The notes: generated by a model not told the origin, from the sequence alone. Positions 21,672 to 34,580 are shown, counted from the first letter of the stretch. The stretch: DNA of 64,000 bases from Capronia americana (GCA_016110215.1 JADWQD010000001.1:496001-560000); one strand, 5' to 3'. Program-made: numbers and translations.

Positions 21672-24130
21672 TCAAGCCCTAGCTCTCTTCCTCCCAGCGT
21701 TCTCTTCGTTTTGACTCAACTTGCGACCCTTGGCTCTACTTGTCGTGGCGGCGTTGGCTCCGCCCGCTCCGTTACTGCTCTTCCTATCGGCATCGCTCTT
21801 CGGCGTCGTGACTACACTGCTTGGCACGCTCTCGACGCGTCCGCCGCCATCATCCTCGTGAAACACGTCGGTACTCCCCGCATTTCCAGCATATTGAGCC
21901 TGTGAGGCGTCATCGGTGCCGTCAAAGCCGAACCCCGGGGCCGAAGGATTGTTGTCCAAGTTCCCGAACAATTCATCGTCGTCCTTGTAGTCCCCGAAGT
22001 TCAACGCGTCGCCACCCTGCTGGTTGCCGCTGAGGCCGGTGTTCCCAAAGTCGTAATTGCCGCTTCCTTCGCTCGGGAAATCAGCAAAGTATTCGATCTG
22101 GTTGAGAAAGTCGTCGACATCTAATGGCGGGGGCGGCAGTTGCTGGCTGTCGTGGATCCCGGGTATGCTACCCGTCGGAGAGAGGGGCTGTAAGAGGTTC
22201 GTCAGGTTCTGCACGCTCTTGTCCTGCTGCTCCTGGAGTTTCGCCAGCTGGTCCAAGTCTGCCTGTGTAGATGCAAGGCGTCGGTGGAAGTTTGCGGGGC
22301 CCGGCGGCGGGGTAGCGTTGATGAGCGCGTTGTCTGCCCCCGGGGCGCTTCCGGAGGTGTTGTTGATCATGCGGAGCATGTCGGCGCGTTGGGTATTGGT
22401 AAGGGGAACCGTGCCGGAGGAGTTTTGCAGAGAGTCGAGGACGGAGGAGAAGTCTTCGGCCGGCGTTGTCGGGGAGGTGGCCGAGGTGGTGTTGCGAGCG
22501 TTCGCGGACTGTATCATGGACATCATATCTCTGGAGGGCAGGTCAGATACACTTGGGCGTGATTGGGTGCTTGCGGATGTGGAGCCCAGGTTGTTATGGG
22601 GGCTGTTTACGCCGGGATCGAAGACTTCTTCGGCTTGCGGAGTCAGGGAGGAGTGTTGGTTCGCGGGCCGGACGGGCTGAGCGCGCGGCGGGTAGGGAGA
22701 GCTGGCCGTCGTGCGGGGGGAGAGCGTACTTGCGCGACCGCCCTGTTGGGGCCCGGCACCGGTTCCGTTTGTCAGGAGCAGGGGCTGTCGCTTAAACGGC
22801 TTCCCTGGGCTGCCATCGATGTTGATGTCGTTGAAGTTGTAGTCGCCTACATCCACCACCGATCCCGACGTGGACGTGTCGACGGGCATTGCATTCTGAA
22901 ACAGACTTGCTATGCCTTGGGCATTGTCATGGCCTTGTAGCGTCCGGTTGTAGACGGTGGCGAGGAAGGTTAGGATGGCATTGATGGAGTTCTCGTGGCG
23001 GTTGTGTTGGTCTTGGAAGGTGGCGGCTTGTCCGTAGAGCTGTTCGTGCTCGCGCTTCAGTTGCTGCATCATGCGCGAGATGTGGCTCTGCTGATGCCTA
23101 ATCGCAGCCAGTTCGCGTTGCACGCTCTTGAATTGTTCCTGAGTGAGGGCCATCTCGATGCCGCCAATGGCCAGCGGGCCGGGTCGGGTGCGGACACGAT
23201 TGTCGGTCATGGCCGCGTCCTCGACATAATCGTCGAGTTCGTCGTCCATTTGCTCATTTTCGTTCTTCCCTTTGCGTTTCGATGTCGGGCCGCTGACGTT
23301 CTTGGGCTTCTGAATCAGCCACAGGAGATCTGGACAGCCTCGTCGAAAGTACGGGTTCGAGTATTCGCTTGGACTCTTGTTCTTCTTCTCGCTTGCTCTC
23401 ATCGAGTTGTCCGATAGCCCGACCTTCTTATGAAAGCCATACATGTTAAGTTGACGCACGAACGAGGCATAGTTGTTGTGCTTGAATAACTCGGGGATGA
23501 GCTTTTTGGCGAACTCATCTTCATCTAGGACAATGAAGGAGTTGCCGTCGTCTGACCAGCGGATGAGGTCGGTGTTTCTGCCATCTTCCAGGAAACTGGC
23601 GAATTTGTTAGCGCGCTTTCTTGTCTCTTGGGGAATTGACCGCCTCACCTGTTGAGCTTCTGCACGAAGGGCGGGATTTGTTTTCTCTTTGCTTGTGCCT
23701 CTCTTTTTGCGATCTGTGCTCTTGCCTCTAACTCGGCCAGATCATCTCCCCAAGCGCCATCCGTAGGGTTGACTCCGCTGTCTGGAGTGTCCATCCAACT
23801 CTTTGCATCTGGGGCCGGCTGTGGTATCCGGGAGCTAAGTTGTCCCGCAGGTCTCCGGGTAAGTTGGTTTGACAGCTGAGGGACGTTCTGAGGGTTATTT
23901 GGAGGGTTGTTCTGAGGGAAGAGATTCGCGTTCATAGCGTAGCTGTTGTCATTGTAGGATGGCCCGGGGGCAGGTTGACCAGTTTGACCCCACTGAAGGA
24001 ACTGGTCATTGGAGAGCTGCTGTCCCAGTCCGTCGTTAAATGCGGGTGCGGGATTCTGCAATCGTGCAGGATATGACACTGGATCGGCACCGGGAGCAGG
24101 GCGTTTCCTCGAGAAGCCCTGAGATGCCAT
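21672..24130 (-). CDS. hsf1: Heat shock transcription factor (HSF family)
   Basis: Exons 24130-23649 and 23595-21672 give 801 aa. The 53 bp intron falls inside the DNA-binding domain; splicing yields VQKLN-SFLEDGRNTDLIRWSDDG. The winged-helix domain (about residues 155-260) includes the recognition helix KHNNYASFVRQLNMYGFHK and PYFRRGCPDLLWLI. A coiled coil for trimerisation follows (about residues 325-390; VQRELAAIRHQQSHISRMMQ). The long C-terminal part is low-complexity with acidic patches, typical of activation domains, and ends in a basic RKRARA tail. As the likely single fungal Hsf1, it would bind nGAAn arrays and activate chaperone genes in the nucleus. The about 155 aa N-terminal extension is Asn/Gln/Pro-rich. 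Confidence 0.94.
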
Positions 24131-24768
24131 GGTGTGGAAGACGGATACGAAGGTACAGTACCTCGTAAGTCACAAGTTTGCGATTGAAACTGCGACCGTG
24201 GATTCGTCTTGAAGGAGCCCCGGCTCGGCGTTGGGAGACAGCCACAGAGGCTCTTGCGGCTGGTGCGGCTGGTGCTGGTGCTGCTTAGTCGTCGATGATA
24301 GATCCTATGTATTGCGGCTGCGACTGCGGCTGCACGCAGGTTTGGATTCACAAAGGCGATGGAAGGTGGGCTGCGATGTTGGAGAAGTGATAGATCACCG
24401 ATGATATCCGAAAATTTGACTAAAAGGTCTTAATTGTCGCCAACTTGTCCTTTATCTGGCATCTGACGAGTCCTTACTCTCATGTACCATGAACAAGTGG
24501 CGTGACATACACAAGATACTATAATTGAAAGTGTTCAACTCAGGATGTTGGATGAACATGCAATTCTGGTCTGTTATGTCTCGCAGTGCAGCCGATGACA
24601 TACACGCACTGACGCATCGCAAGGACTCACGCAATACCAAGACTTGCTCCACCGTTGCTAGTACAATCACCATTCGTCGGTCAAGACACTGAAAAAGCAA
24701 CACCTAAGAGCACGCAGACTGAATGGCAGGCTGCCATCCTTTGGCACTGCAGCTGGCTTTGCTGAAAG
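24131..24768. other. Intergenic space, HSF promoter side
   Basis: About 640 bp between the HSF start and the stop of the aldo/keto reductase gene. I see no supported gene; it should hold the HSF promoter and leader. Confidence 0.5.
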
Positions 24769-25716
24769 TCAAAGCTTTGGCTGTCCGATAAGTTTCCTGA
24801 AGCTTGCGACAGCCTTGTCCCATTGCTCGGGATGCGTCTGGGCAAACTCCTTCACAGTTGTCACAGCTTTCCAATCTTCTTGCATATGATGAACACTCTT
24901 TGTCCCATTAAGGATCGTGACATTGCCCAGTCCAAGAACCAGACAGTATAGAGCTGATTGCGGACTGATGCCCATCTGGTTTGCCAATGACCCTGACTCA
25001 TTCGACCACACCAGGCCGGGGTTAGCAGATAGAGTCCAGAAGCTCTGGTACACGATGTTTTTCTCCTTACAGAACTGTCGTACTCCGATATCGAATTTCG
25101 TATCGGGGTAGAAGCGATTCTGTACCACACTCGGCTTGATCCGAGCACGTTCATAGAGGTCCATCAAGGTAAACAAGTTGCAGTTCGAGATGCCCAGGTT
25201 CCTGATCTCACCGGGAACAAACTGCTCTAGTGACTCCCAGACCTCCAACGTCTCGTTGAGTGTTGGCATGGGCGAATGTAGGACAAGTGTGTCAATATAT
25301 TGTGCATCTCCTTCGACAACAATATCCGCAAAGTTGAAGTTCTGGAGAGATGATATCACCGAGGCCTTCACTTGCTCTGGAAGCGGGCTCCGGGGATCAA
25401 AGGGCATGTTATTTGGGTCTTGACCTCCTACACTGGTGAATTTGGTCTGAATGTACAGCTCGGACCGCTTGATTTTGCCATCTTTGATCGCCCGGTGGAT
25501 GCCGGCGGCAACAAGATCTTCTCGATAATGTTTTGGTTGCGCCGCGGTATCAACTGCTGTAAACCCATTGGACAGTGCTTGGTAGACGAGATCAGAAGTT
25601 GCACCCTTCTTCCAAGCCGTGCCGTAGATAAAAGCTGGCAGAGCGGGCATCACATGCTTGCCAGACAAATGAGGCGCGTGTAATGCAAGCTTTTCGAACA
25701 ACGCTGAAGTTGTCAT
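24769..25716 (-). CDS. Aldo/keto reductase
   Basis: This 315 aa single-exon protein is counted from the first ATG (25716). It has the catalytic tetrad of the AKR (beta/alpha)8 barrel: Asp56 (VDTAAQ), Tyr64 (KHYRED), Lys92 (QTKFTS) and His147 (VLHSPM). Later AKR features are LGISNCNL, the VVQNRFY segment and YQSFWTLSAN. Members reduce aldehydes or ketones with NADPH in the cytosol; this subtype is found in many fungi without a defined substrate. The C-terminal cofactor loop (NVTILNGTKS) differs from the common IPKSxxxxR form, so cofactor preference should not be assumed. No cluster motif was noticed upstream. Confidence 0.92.
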   Translation of the reverse strand: MTTSALFEKLALHAPHLSGKHVMPALPAFIYGTAWKKGATSDLVYQALSNGFTAVDTAAQPKHYREDLVAAGIHRAIKDGKIKRSELYIQTKFTSVGGQDPNNMPFDPRSPLPEQVKASVISSLQNFNFADIVVEGDAQYIDTLVLHSPMPTLNETLEVWESLEQFVPGEIRNLGISNCNLFTLMDLYERARIKPSVVQNRFYPDTKFDIGVRQFCKEKNIVYQSFWTLSANPGLVWSNESGSLANQMGISPQSALYCLVLGLGNVTILNGTKSVHHMQEDWKAVTTVKEFAQTHPEQWDKAVASFRKLIGQPKL

Positions 25717-27785
25717 GTTTTTCTCACTCGGCTGCCCGGAGACGCCCAATGCGCTGGGGGGAATAACTATGTGTGGAAGTTGGTGGCTTAGAAGAATGTC
25801 CTCTACACATCAGCCCCGAGGCAAATCAGACTCTTGCTGAGGGCTTAGTTGTGCACGTTGTCCCGAGAGTGATTGTGGCCATTGACGTGTGTGAAATGAT
25901 GCCTTGTTTACGTCGGTCGAATAAAGCAGCTCATATCACGGTGAGGCAAATGATTGGTAGGTGCGAGCTTCGCCCCTGGCTTGTCGAGTTCCCAGCTGGG
26001 TGTCCGTGTGGTTTGGGAGGGAAACTCTAGCCCTAATGGCCGCCTACGCTTGCCCGGAAAGCAAGGAGAGTCTCCTCTTGGTGTCTCTTGGAGTTGGTCA
26101 CCAGATGTTCACTAACTCCAACTCTTCAGTTTGTTGGCCGCCAGGCCACACCTACTCCGCACATAGTAATTGCGACGTGAACAACCGTCACCACTCATCT
26201 CGCCTACTGCAACTCCCTCTCATCCCTTGCCAGCCACATGAACTCCTGTTCTCTCGGTTGGCGCAAGTGATGGCCGTGAGAAGCCCATTAATTCCAAACT
26301 GGAGTACATAGCTTGTGCTCAGCGATCTGTTACTGAGCCGAACTTCCGCGTATGGTCAAGAAAAGACGGTGGCTCGCAAGTGAGGCAAACCAATGGTTCT
26401 AGTCTTGATAGCTTGCATGAGAAACATGCCATTATAGCGTATCACCCGCCCCGGATAGGAGAGGTCGACCACATCGACGAGGGAGTAAGCCCAAACCGGA
26501 CAGAGAAAGGGGTTGTGCGGAGCCCGCAGAGGAGATATAGCATCAGGGGCACCGTCGCAAGGCTCTGACGGCTCGGTCGGATCCAAGCAAGTGGATGGAA
26601 CAATCTGAAACCGAGATTTCATAGTGGCAAGCAGAGTCTTGAAGCACAGCGTTAACAGCACAGCTAAACACGTTAGGGAAGAGGTCGTGATTGCGAGGAA
26701 CAGGGGTAGCAGAGTGAGATGGTGGAGGAGTTTGATTGCGGTCCGCTGTGGGAGGGAAAATTGGCGGTGCCATCGAGAGGAGAACGGTCAGGTTGACGTT
26801 AGCCACGAGTCCAGAGACAACTTTCCTGCACATGGTTGTTTCATGCACGAGAGGGTGCTCCCCTTTGTTATGGGGAGAATGACGATATCCATACCAGGTA
26901 CACGGACTGGTCAGTGCAAGAGCGTTGTTGAATGTGTTGCGGAATGCTGGCGATCGCTTTCCTACCGTTTCTGGCTGGGGCTGCTAATTGGGTTGTTGAC
27001 GCAGCTTAATCACGGTCAAATCTGAGGTTCAGCAAAGGGCCGTGTCTGGTTGGCCACGATCAGCTAGTAGCCTCTCCCGGGTAGGCCTGGGGGTCGCCCT
27101 TGCTCCTCCGTGCCAGGGCCACAGGCTCACTTGCACACCAGGCTCGAACCCTAGCGTCCAAGTCGCTGAGTCGTCGTCTGCCTTTTCTCCTAAATTAATT
27201 TCTTTGTCCCAAACAACACCTGAAGAAAACTTTCTGCATCTTTTTGACTCTCCTTCACGTCGACGTAGACATCCAGCATCTGCACCTTCTTGCTCTGGCG
27301 CTGTTTTGCACGCTGGACTTGCCACCCTGTCTATCATTAACATGTCCTGCTGATCGAGCTAGACATTGTTGTCACGACTTCACCTCGAGAAATTCCCTGA
27401 CTCGACATCACGACCCCGGAAACTGACAGCGTTCTGCGCTCGCCCTTGATTGCACCACAATCCTCACACGTCTCTCCCACGATACTTCGACGATCGAGAA
27501 GATTACGCCTTGACGACATCAGATACCCTCGGCATTCCACTTGCGATCCTTTACTCCTTAATCATCGCCCGTCTCGACCTCCTCAGATAACGGGACCTGG
27601 ACTCGCCTAATTTTCTCCCGTCGCGCATCCTGCCTGCTACTGGAATTGAGACAATACTCTGATCTTCCTGTCTCCATACCGCACAGGCCCCGTCTCAGGG
27701 TTTCTGGGCTTCCCAGTGGCATTTGTCGAAACACAGCAAGTGGCGCGACGAAACAACGGTCAAGGCAGGGATATTAGTCCTCGAG
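25717..27785. other. Intergenic 2 kb and 5' leader of the RRM-R3H gene
   Basis: No supported gene. From about 27200 the plus strand is pyrimidine-rich, consistent with a long leader and possibly leader introns of the gene that starts at 27786. Confidence 0.5.
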
Positions 27786-29710
27786 ATGGCGGCCTTCTCG
27801 AACGCCTCAGACGCATTCTACGATGAACGAACCTCACCACGAGCTTACCGCAACTCACACCTGAATCGCCAGGCAAGTGGTGGTGATCCCTACAATAACA
27901 ACATGAACGCACCTATGTTCGGAGCCGAGGCTCCTCTGCAAAACATGAGATTTGACAATATGAGAGATGGCTTTGGTGCACCCATGCAAAACGCTGCGGC
28001 TGCAAACATCCACTTCCCCTACGATGCAAGCGCGGCTCAAACCTGGAGTGCAGGGGGTGCTTCTTTGCCACCCTTTGGCAATGGCATGGGCAACATGCCG
28101 CAAAACAGCAACTTCGGCCCGTCGCGCAGTATCAAGCCGAGTCGAGGGCGTGTGGGCCTTCAGCAGGTGAGTTCCCACAAGCCAGCACGTCGTCCTGATG
28201 AACCGACTGACAAGGTCCAGCTTTGGTATGATCAACCTCAGCAACAACATCCTGCCATTGTGGGCCATCGACCGGGCCCGCAAGGACGCAACGACTCGCA
28301 GGACGACGATGACGAGCTTATTCCCACAGCCATTGTGATAAAGAACATTCCATTCGCTGTCAAGAAGGAACAACTGGTCCAGCTGATGGTTGATATGAAC
28401 CTGCCTCTCCCATATGCCTTCAACTATCATTTCGATAATGGCGTCTTTCGCGGTCTGGCGTTTGCCAACTTCACCTCGCCCCAGGAGACTGAACAAGTCA
28501 TCCAGGCCCTCAATCACATGGACCTTAGCGGTCGCAAACTGCGGGTTGAGTACAAGAAGATGCTTCCCCTGGCCGAGCGTGAGCGTATCGAGAGGGAGAA
28601 GCGCGAGCGACGTGGTCAGCTCGAGGAGCAACACCGTCCACTGCCACAGTCACAGCTTCACAACCAGATCTCGCTGTCCTCCATGTCACGAAATACCCCA
28701 TCGCCACTGTCACAGCGCAGTGGCATGCCTGGTAAGTGGAGTTAAGCTCCCCATGCTGGACTATATTAACAAAGGTTGCAGAGGTTGACATGAATGACCC
28801 CAAGACCCTCGAGTTTTACACTGATATGACGCTGTTCCGACGTGATCCTACTCGTGAAGTTCTAATCTTCCCTCCAACTTTGGAACCTAATCACCGCCGC
28901 GTTGTCCACACCCTCGCTCATCACATGGGTTTGACTCATGTCTCCCGTGGCACCGGAGATCAACGACAAGTCCACATACACCGAATGGCTCCAGGGACTA
29001 ATGTCAGCCCACCTACTCTCCCAGGAGCGTTTGGATCCAACGAAGGCTTGCGTCAGACTCTTGGCAGGTCGTCGACAGCTGACTTCAATGATGGCAGACC
29101 GTTTGAAGGCCCTGCTTTCAACACTCTGCGGGGACAGTCGTCCGTCGGCCTTCTGGACGTTATGGACCCCAACGCCTATGGCAGGTCTGCCGATAGCAAT
29201 CTTCGCAATGCCAAATCATTCGCAGACCTGCGTTCATGGAGTCCGTCGCCGGTGCCTTCTACGGCAAGCTTTCCAGCAGCACTGCAAACCAACGGTGCAC
29301 GTCTCCAGGCTCTCAACGATACTGCTGGATCCAACACACCTACGTTGACCCCAACGGCCTCTAACCCAGGCCCCAGTGTCAACCGAGATGAACCGTTTCT
29401 CATCTCCAGCTTCTCAAACCTGTCGATGGCTAACAACAACAACAACAACGGCGCCCAGACGAGCCCTCGTCGCCAGCGCAGTTTCTTCGGTAACGGATCT
29501 GAGTGGAGCGAGGGTCAGAACTACCAAGCCACAGCACCCATCGGCAGTAAGCGAACTGTCAGCATTGGACCAGAGAGTACCACACAACCGACGAACCCAC
29601 TGCGCCAAGCGCGCGGCCCTAATTCCAGCAGCGGCTTGGGGTTCGCCCGCCGTCAGAATGGACGTGGCAGTGACGAATTGAGGACGGCCGCATCTGCGAT
29701 CGCTGAATGA
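27786..29710 (+). CDS. RRM and R3H domain RNA-binding protein (Pin4/Cip-like)
   Basis: Exons 27786-28731 and 28782-29710 give 624 aa. The frame is open further upstream, but the first ATG is 27786. An RRM occupies about residues 178-262, with RNP2 IVIKNI and RNP1 RGLAFANF. A basic helix rich in Glu/Arg follows. After the intron an R3H domain spans about residues 320-382 (RRVVHTLAHHMGL, the R-x3-H motif). Both termini are low-complexity, with Asn runs and many Ser-Pro sites that could be phosphorylated. The architecture matches yeast Pin4 and fission yeast Cip1/Cip2, cytoplasmic RNA-binding proteins acting in stress and cell-cycle responses. The domain calls are firm; the exact role in this species is inferred. 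Confidence 0.92.
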
Positions 29711-31014
29711 ACGATACTTATCATATACCCCCTGCTTTGATGACGCTCGGTTGCCGAGCAATCACGAGTCAATGATCCACGAATGACATGACCCCTCTCC
29801 GGAACATCTCCAAAAGTTAGACGCATACTAGGGCAGCCTACACGACTGCACGATTGGACTACAGAAAAGATTGTTGTAACGAAATGACACAGGACTTCAC
29901 GGGTGCGGCATACAGCATTTTGTTACGAGACTCCCCAAGAAAGAATGATCGATCCTGGCTTGTACACTTTTATTCTTGGTCTGCGTTCTTGAGAGCGCGC
30001 TGCATGACGGGCTTGGGCATCAGAGTGCTCCGCAGAGATTATGCCGAGTTTTGCTGATTTTGCGCTGGTTTTATCCTGGATTTCGGAGCCAGACTCCGCA
30101 TTGTGGTTCGTGTTTAAGTTGAGGGAAACGGCTATGGATCGGATACACTCGTTTTAATCAGTCCGCAGACTTACTCAGGAGACTGCTAGTAATATCAATT
30201 GTTGCCTTTTCTGTCTGTCAATCCTCACCTGCCAAATCTGGCCGAGGGCGAAGTGGTGGAGATCGTGGGATCAATGTCGAGGTCATATAACCGTAGAAAT
30301 GGTGCGTCCTGCGCGTGTCTCAGCCTCGTCGCTGGATGACATAAGCGCTGCCAAGCCAAATCCCCTCCCCCAATTCGTCTTTCTTCACTTCACACCTTTG
30401 TCCTTGACATCCTAACTTCTTGGTGAATGTGTCCAATGCCTGTAGCACTGCTGCAAATACTCGTGCAAATGAGGGATTGCTGTCACTGCACCTTCGTCTT
30501 TTGAGCACATCCCAAAAGTCCAGTATTTGAGGAGCTAAGTCTGATGGCTAATACCGAGCAACAGCGGCTGCTCATCAACGTGCTTTCTTGCACCCCGCAG
30601 CGCCAGCACTCCCTTGACAGATGACCATCTCGGTTGGTAGTATTCCTCCAGGCCAAGTATTCACGAGGGTAAAGATTCACTTTCAGACAGTGCCACAGCT
30701 TTTATCACGTCCTGTTAGGGACAGGCTGCCGCTTCACGCGAAGTCGAGGGTCAAAATATGCCAAGCTCGCTTGCCCCACCAACGGGAGCCTAGCGCCAAA
30801 TCCACATGTTTTCTCACTTGGACGAACCAGACACGCCGCTCCTCTTCCCTGCCACTCACTTTGTCACTCATCTTCACTTTAGCCTTCCACCATCTCCGTT
30901 TCCTTCCATCAACAACCCGACGCGTCGACAACAAATTGATCGGTCGCATCTACCAATATATCTTGTCGCGTCAACTCTGCAAACCTATATCTTTCTTCAT
31001 CGACAGCTGATTCA
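29711..31014. other. Intergenic 1.3 kb before H2A.Z
   Basis: No supported gene. The last 200 bp before the H2A.Z ATG are C/T-rich, typical of highly expressed fungal promoters. Confidence 0.5.
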
Positions 31015-31705
31015 ATGGCCGGGGGCAAGGGCAAGAGCATCGGAGGCAAGGCGACTGGCGCGAAGGATTCAAGTGCAAAGCCTCAGAAGTCGCACAGTGC
31101 AAAGGCTGGTTTGCAAGTGAGTGGCCCTTGACCCAGATTCACTTGAGGCAGATTATCCACACGCGACATCTTGTTGTCAACCGCTGTGTTCAGTTTGATG
31201 ATCGCGCATTGTCCAGACCTGTTTAGGCTGCGGTCAGCGCGGTGCTCATGCCTCCCTGCCCCAACGCAGGCGCAATCATCCGCGCCAATCCAATAATCGC
31301 CAAACAAGAGCTGACACACTTTCACCAGTTCCCCTGTGGTCGCGTCAAGCGTTTCCTGAAGAACAACACCCAGAACAAGATGAGAGTTGGTGCCAAAGGT
31401 ATGAGTCAAGCCTAGGCTCCCAGCATTCGACAAGTGCACTGACCGTCCATCTGACAGCCGCCGTCTACGTTACCGCCGTCCTCGAGTACCTGACCGCCGA
31501 AGTCCTCGAACTAGCAGGCAACGCCGCCAAGGATCTGAAGGTCAAGCGTATCACTCCTCGACACCTGCAACTGGCCATCCGCGGTGATGAAGAGCTGGAT
31601 ACATTGATCAGAGCGACAATCGCCCATGGTGGTGTCCTTCCCCACATCAATCGGGCGCTTCTCTTGAAGGTAGAGCAGAAGAAGAAGAGCAAGGCAGACG
31701 CATAA
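31015..31705 (+). CDS. HTZ1: Histone variant H2A.Z
   Basis: Exons 31015-31116, 31329-31398 and 31458-31705 give 139 aa. The Lys/Gly-rich N-terminal tail ([15 protein letters not shown]) and the histone fold ([23 protein letters not shown]) are clear. The H2A.Z-specific C-terminal features are present: [23 protein letters not shown], without an SQE motif of H2A.X type. H2A.Z replaces H2A in nucleosomes beside promoters through the SWR1 complex. The first intron (212 bp) is much longer than others in this window. The conserved FPVGR after the tail reads FPCGR (Val to Cys), directly at the splice junction. The annotation is secure. Confidence 0.96.
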
Positions 31706-33381
31706 ATGGTCTCATGCTGGGCCAAGAATCTTCCCAAGAATATCTCTCCTAGGCGTTATCTATTTCTGGTGACGGGCTGGATCGTGGCGGTGTCTAGTCA
31801 TGGATACGAGTGAATGAGGAGAACACTATTGCAACAACAATAAGAACAGTGCGGGTTTCAGGAGGCCATTATCGAGCTCTTCCTGCGTGTGCCAACAGTG
31901 CTTATTTTGAACCGAGGAGCATGTCGCGCTCTTTTGAGTTTGACTCAAATTTGGATTTGTTATGGATCACAGTTCCCTCTCGTTTCTGTGGCTTGTCCGT
32001 GATCGTCAAGTTTCTAACTGACAATAGGGTTGTCGTGTTGCTGCCACGCTCTGGACTGCTGCCTGCCTGCTTGTTGACCGAGTCGCCTGGTTAGTCCTAC
32101 GCTCCGAAGTTGTGTGACTTGCTCGTTCTTCAACATTCGATTTCAATCACTGGTAAGGAAGGTGAGCACTACTCGAATGACGCGATCATGTCTGCTCCTT
32201 CCTTGCTCAGTGCTTCTAGACCGTGTTACTTACACTACAGCTGCCCTTCGCCCCATTCGAGATTGCGAATGGGTGCGAAGCACCGTCCTTATTTCGCCGC
32301 AGGAGAATTCCTTGGTTGATTTTTATGTGACAAAACACGAGCATTGTTTGCTTTTCTGCACGATCGATTGGTCTGCAACTTACTGCCCGACGCTCTTCCG
32401 TTCTTCAAACATCAAGATTGGACAGAGTCAGACTGATCGCCTTGAAATATGAGTGCAACTGACCCTCTCTTCCATGTCGTGCCACATTCGGGGGTATATT
32501 GTTCCTTCTTTCCGCCATGCTAATGCCAGTCTACGCTACGGTTCCGGTGTGATATGACATGTTCCAACATAGTGTCTAGACCAAAATGTGTCGCATGTCT
32601 GAGGTGCAGCTGCATGCTGGAGTCACCGCAATTCCGGACCTACACACTCTTCCCACTCACACGACAAGGTGCTATGCCAATGCTCTAGGATAGTGGACTT
32701 CGTTTCCCCCATGGCTTCTTGGAGCTATTTCCTGTGATGGGCATATCAAAGGTCCCGGCAAGCCGCCATCAGAATCCACAGCACTGATAAAATTCTGGCT
32801 ACTGCTGGGTTTCAGGAATGGTGCTGTGCAACTGTCTTCTCTCCTTGCCTCACACGCGGCATAGCTCCGCTCAAATTGGTGGAATTTGGAGCCTCGTCCA
32901 GGCTGCGAGCGGATCTCTGAGCTTCGGCCATGTCAGCGACGTTCTGCCTCGTACCGGTCACACGGTGTAACAAGGTGATGAGATTACCAAATATGCCTTC
33001 TCTGTCTCCTAACCTCTAGCCTCTCGGATACTCAGATCGCTCGTCGACACCCGGTTGGACAGTGCATAGGCCGCGAGAGGCCAGGACAAATCCTTGAAAT
33101 GTGACGCGCATTTCATGCACTGTTAAGAAAACAGAGCCTTCCCACCGCGGCCGTTCTTCGTTGCGTCAGAGAACATCCTAGATGCTACAGTCAAAGGTAT
33201 GATATGTCCGTATCCACTCGCAGCCTCTCATCCTCTGTCCGCAGCCCATTACTGACATGCATGTACTCAAGACCAGGAACAGTCCCTTTAGCCTCTAGAA
33301 AAACGAATTTCGTACAGCCCTAGAGCTAAAGACCAGCGGCTTGACAAGATATCACAGCTTCCCAGCAGAGCTCGAGACGAC
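31706..33381. other. Intergenic 1.7 kb
   Basis: No supported gene or RNA. Short open frames show no conserved features. Confidence 0.5.
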
Positions 33382-34321
33382 ATGCCGAGTAGATCCCTTC
33401 GCAACTGGATTGACTCCCACGGCAACATCCATTGGTATGACTCCAACTCAGGCTGGGGACCAGATTTTGATCTCGAAGGTAAACAGCACCAAAACCTCCC
33501 CCAGTTCAAAAGGACAACGGGTAAGGTTCTCAGGATCGACACGGGGCGGCTACAGCCCGAGTCCGCGTCGTGGGCGCGGCCGAAGTCGAGGCAGAAGCAG
33601 GTGAGCCCATTTGCCAAACCTTGTTTGCTCTTCCTTGTCGCACCGGATACTGAGTCGGCATCATATTCGCTCGTCGCTGACGCCTGACCCCCTTTCGCAA
33701 AGCGATCCGCTGTCCCGTGCGATGTCCGCTGTCTTTTCTGGCATTGACCCTCCTCCTCACAGTGATCGAGCACGGAACCGCCCCAACCCGAACCCCAACA
33801 TCCACCAGATATACAATGATCTCACGGGAGAATATGATCCCTACGAATTCCTCTCCTCGGGCGGTGCAAGGAGACTACCGTACTGTCGTCACGGCTTGAC
33901 CAGGCTAGAGTGTGACCGGTGCGGTGATGACTACGGCAACAGGCGACAGTCCCCAAGCCGAAGACGGGGACGGAGTCGACGCCGTAGAAATCCTTGGGAT
34001 GACTTTGATCCTCGCTCCGGTCGGGGGAGGGGTAGCGTTAGGTATCCGGATTGGTATGACGAAGAATTCCCTTTTCCCGGCGGGTGGTATGGGTGCGGAA
34101 CGATATATGGACACGCCAGCGACGGCACTGAGATCCCACTTACGTATTATGACGAGCAGACAGGGAGATTGATGAGACGCGGCAGGGGGAGGAGGAGGAG
34201 AAGAAGAGGATCACGACGCCGGCACGACAGGCTGGAAGAGGATATCTGGCGAGAGATGGATAGGGTGGAGAGGAGAGCCGAAGAAGCAGAACGTTGGCTC
34301 TGGAGGGAGTATGGCGCTTGA
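33382..34321 (+). CDS. Arginine-rich low-complexity protein, unknown function
   Basis: Exons 33382-33478, 33534-33600 and 33703-34321 give 260 aa, with both small introns confirmed by phase. I do not recognise the family. The N-terminus (SLRNWIDSHGNIHWYDSN) is ordered-looking. The spliced middle is SR/RG-rich (STRGGYSPSPRRGRGRSRGRS). A Cys/His segment (CRHGLTRLECDRC) could bind a metal. Two further Arg tracts flank an acidic, aromatic segment (YPDWYDEEFPFPGGWYGCGT), and a charged helix ends the protein. The composition suggests RNA or nucleic-acid association (inference only). Confidence 0.62.
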
Positions 34322-34544
34322 AGGGGTATGCACCCGATGAGCCGGAGTTCTGTTCTGGGTATTTCATTTTCATGGAGAGCCCATGATGAACGGATTGGTT
34401 TCTCTGTGGAGGCTCGTCGAAGTTGGTTCATGGGCACCTTGCACAGCGAAGCGCCGCTGCAGGCCGTATTGGAGATTCCCAGACCCATGAAATGGACGGT
34501 TGAAGATTGGATCTGGGTGGGATAGTGAAGGTCAAGAAGACGTG

Positions 34545-34580
34545 GACTGACTGACTGACTGACTGACTGACTGACTGACT
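34545..34580. repeat. (GACT)9 microsatellite
   Basis: Nine uninterrupted GACT units lie downstream of the Arg-rich protein gene, in a 447 bp intergenic space (34322-34768) with no supported gene. Confidence 0.95.

Noticed and set aside
22057..22680. 207 aa open frame antisense to the heat shock factor gene
   Set aside because: A shadow of the Pro/Ser/Gly-rich coding strand, with no recognisable features.
27120..27190. Possible tRNA suggested by a T-arm-like GGTTCGAGCC on the minus strand
   Set aside because: No matching acceptor, D-arm or anticodon stem could be found around it.
27723..27785. Longer N-terminus for the RRM-R3H protein
   Set aside because: The upstream extension begins at TTG, not ATG; the first ATG in frame is 27786.
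27855..28634. 259 aa open frame antisense to the RRM-R3H gene
   Set aside because: The sense strand encodes clear RRM motifs in the same interval; the antisense frame has none.
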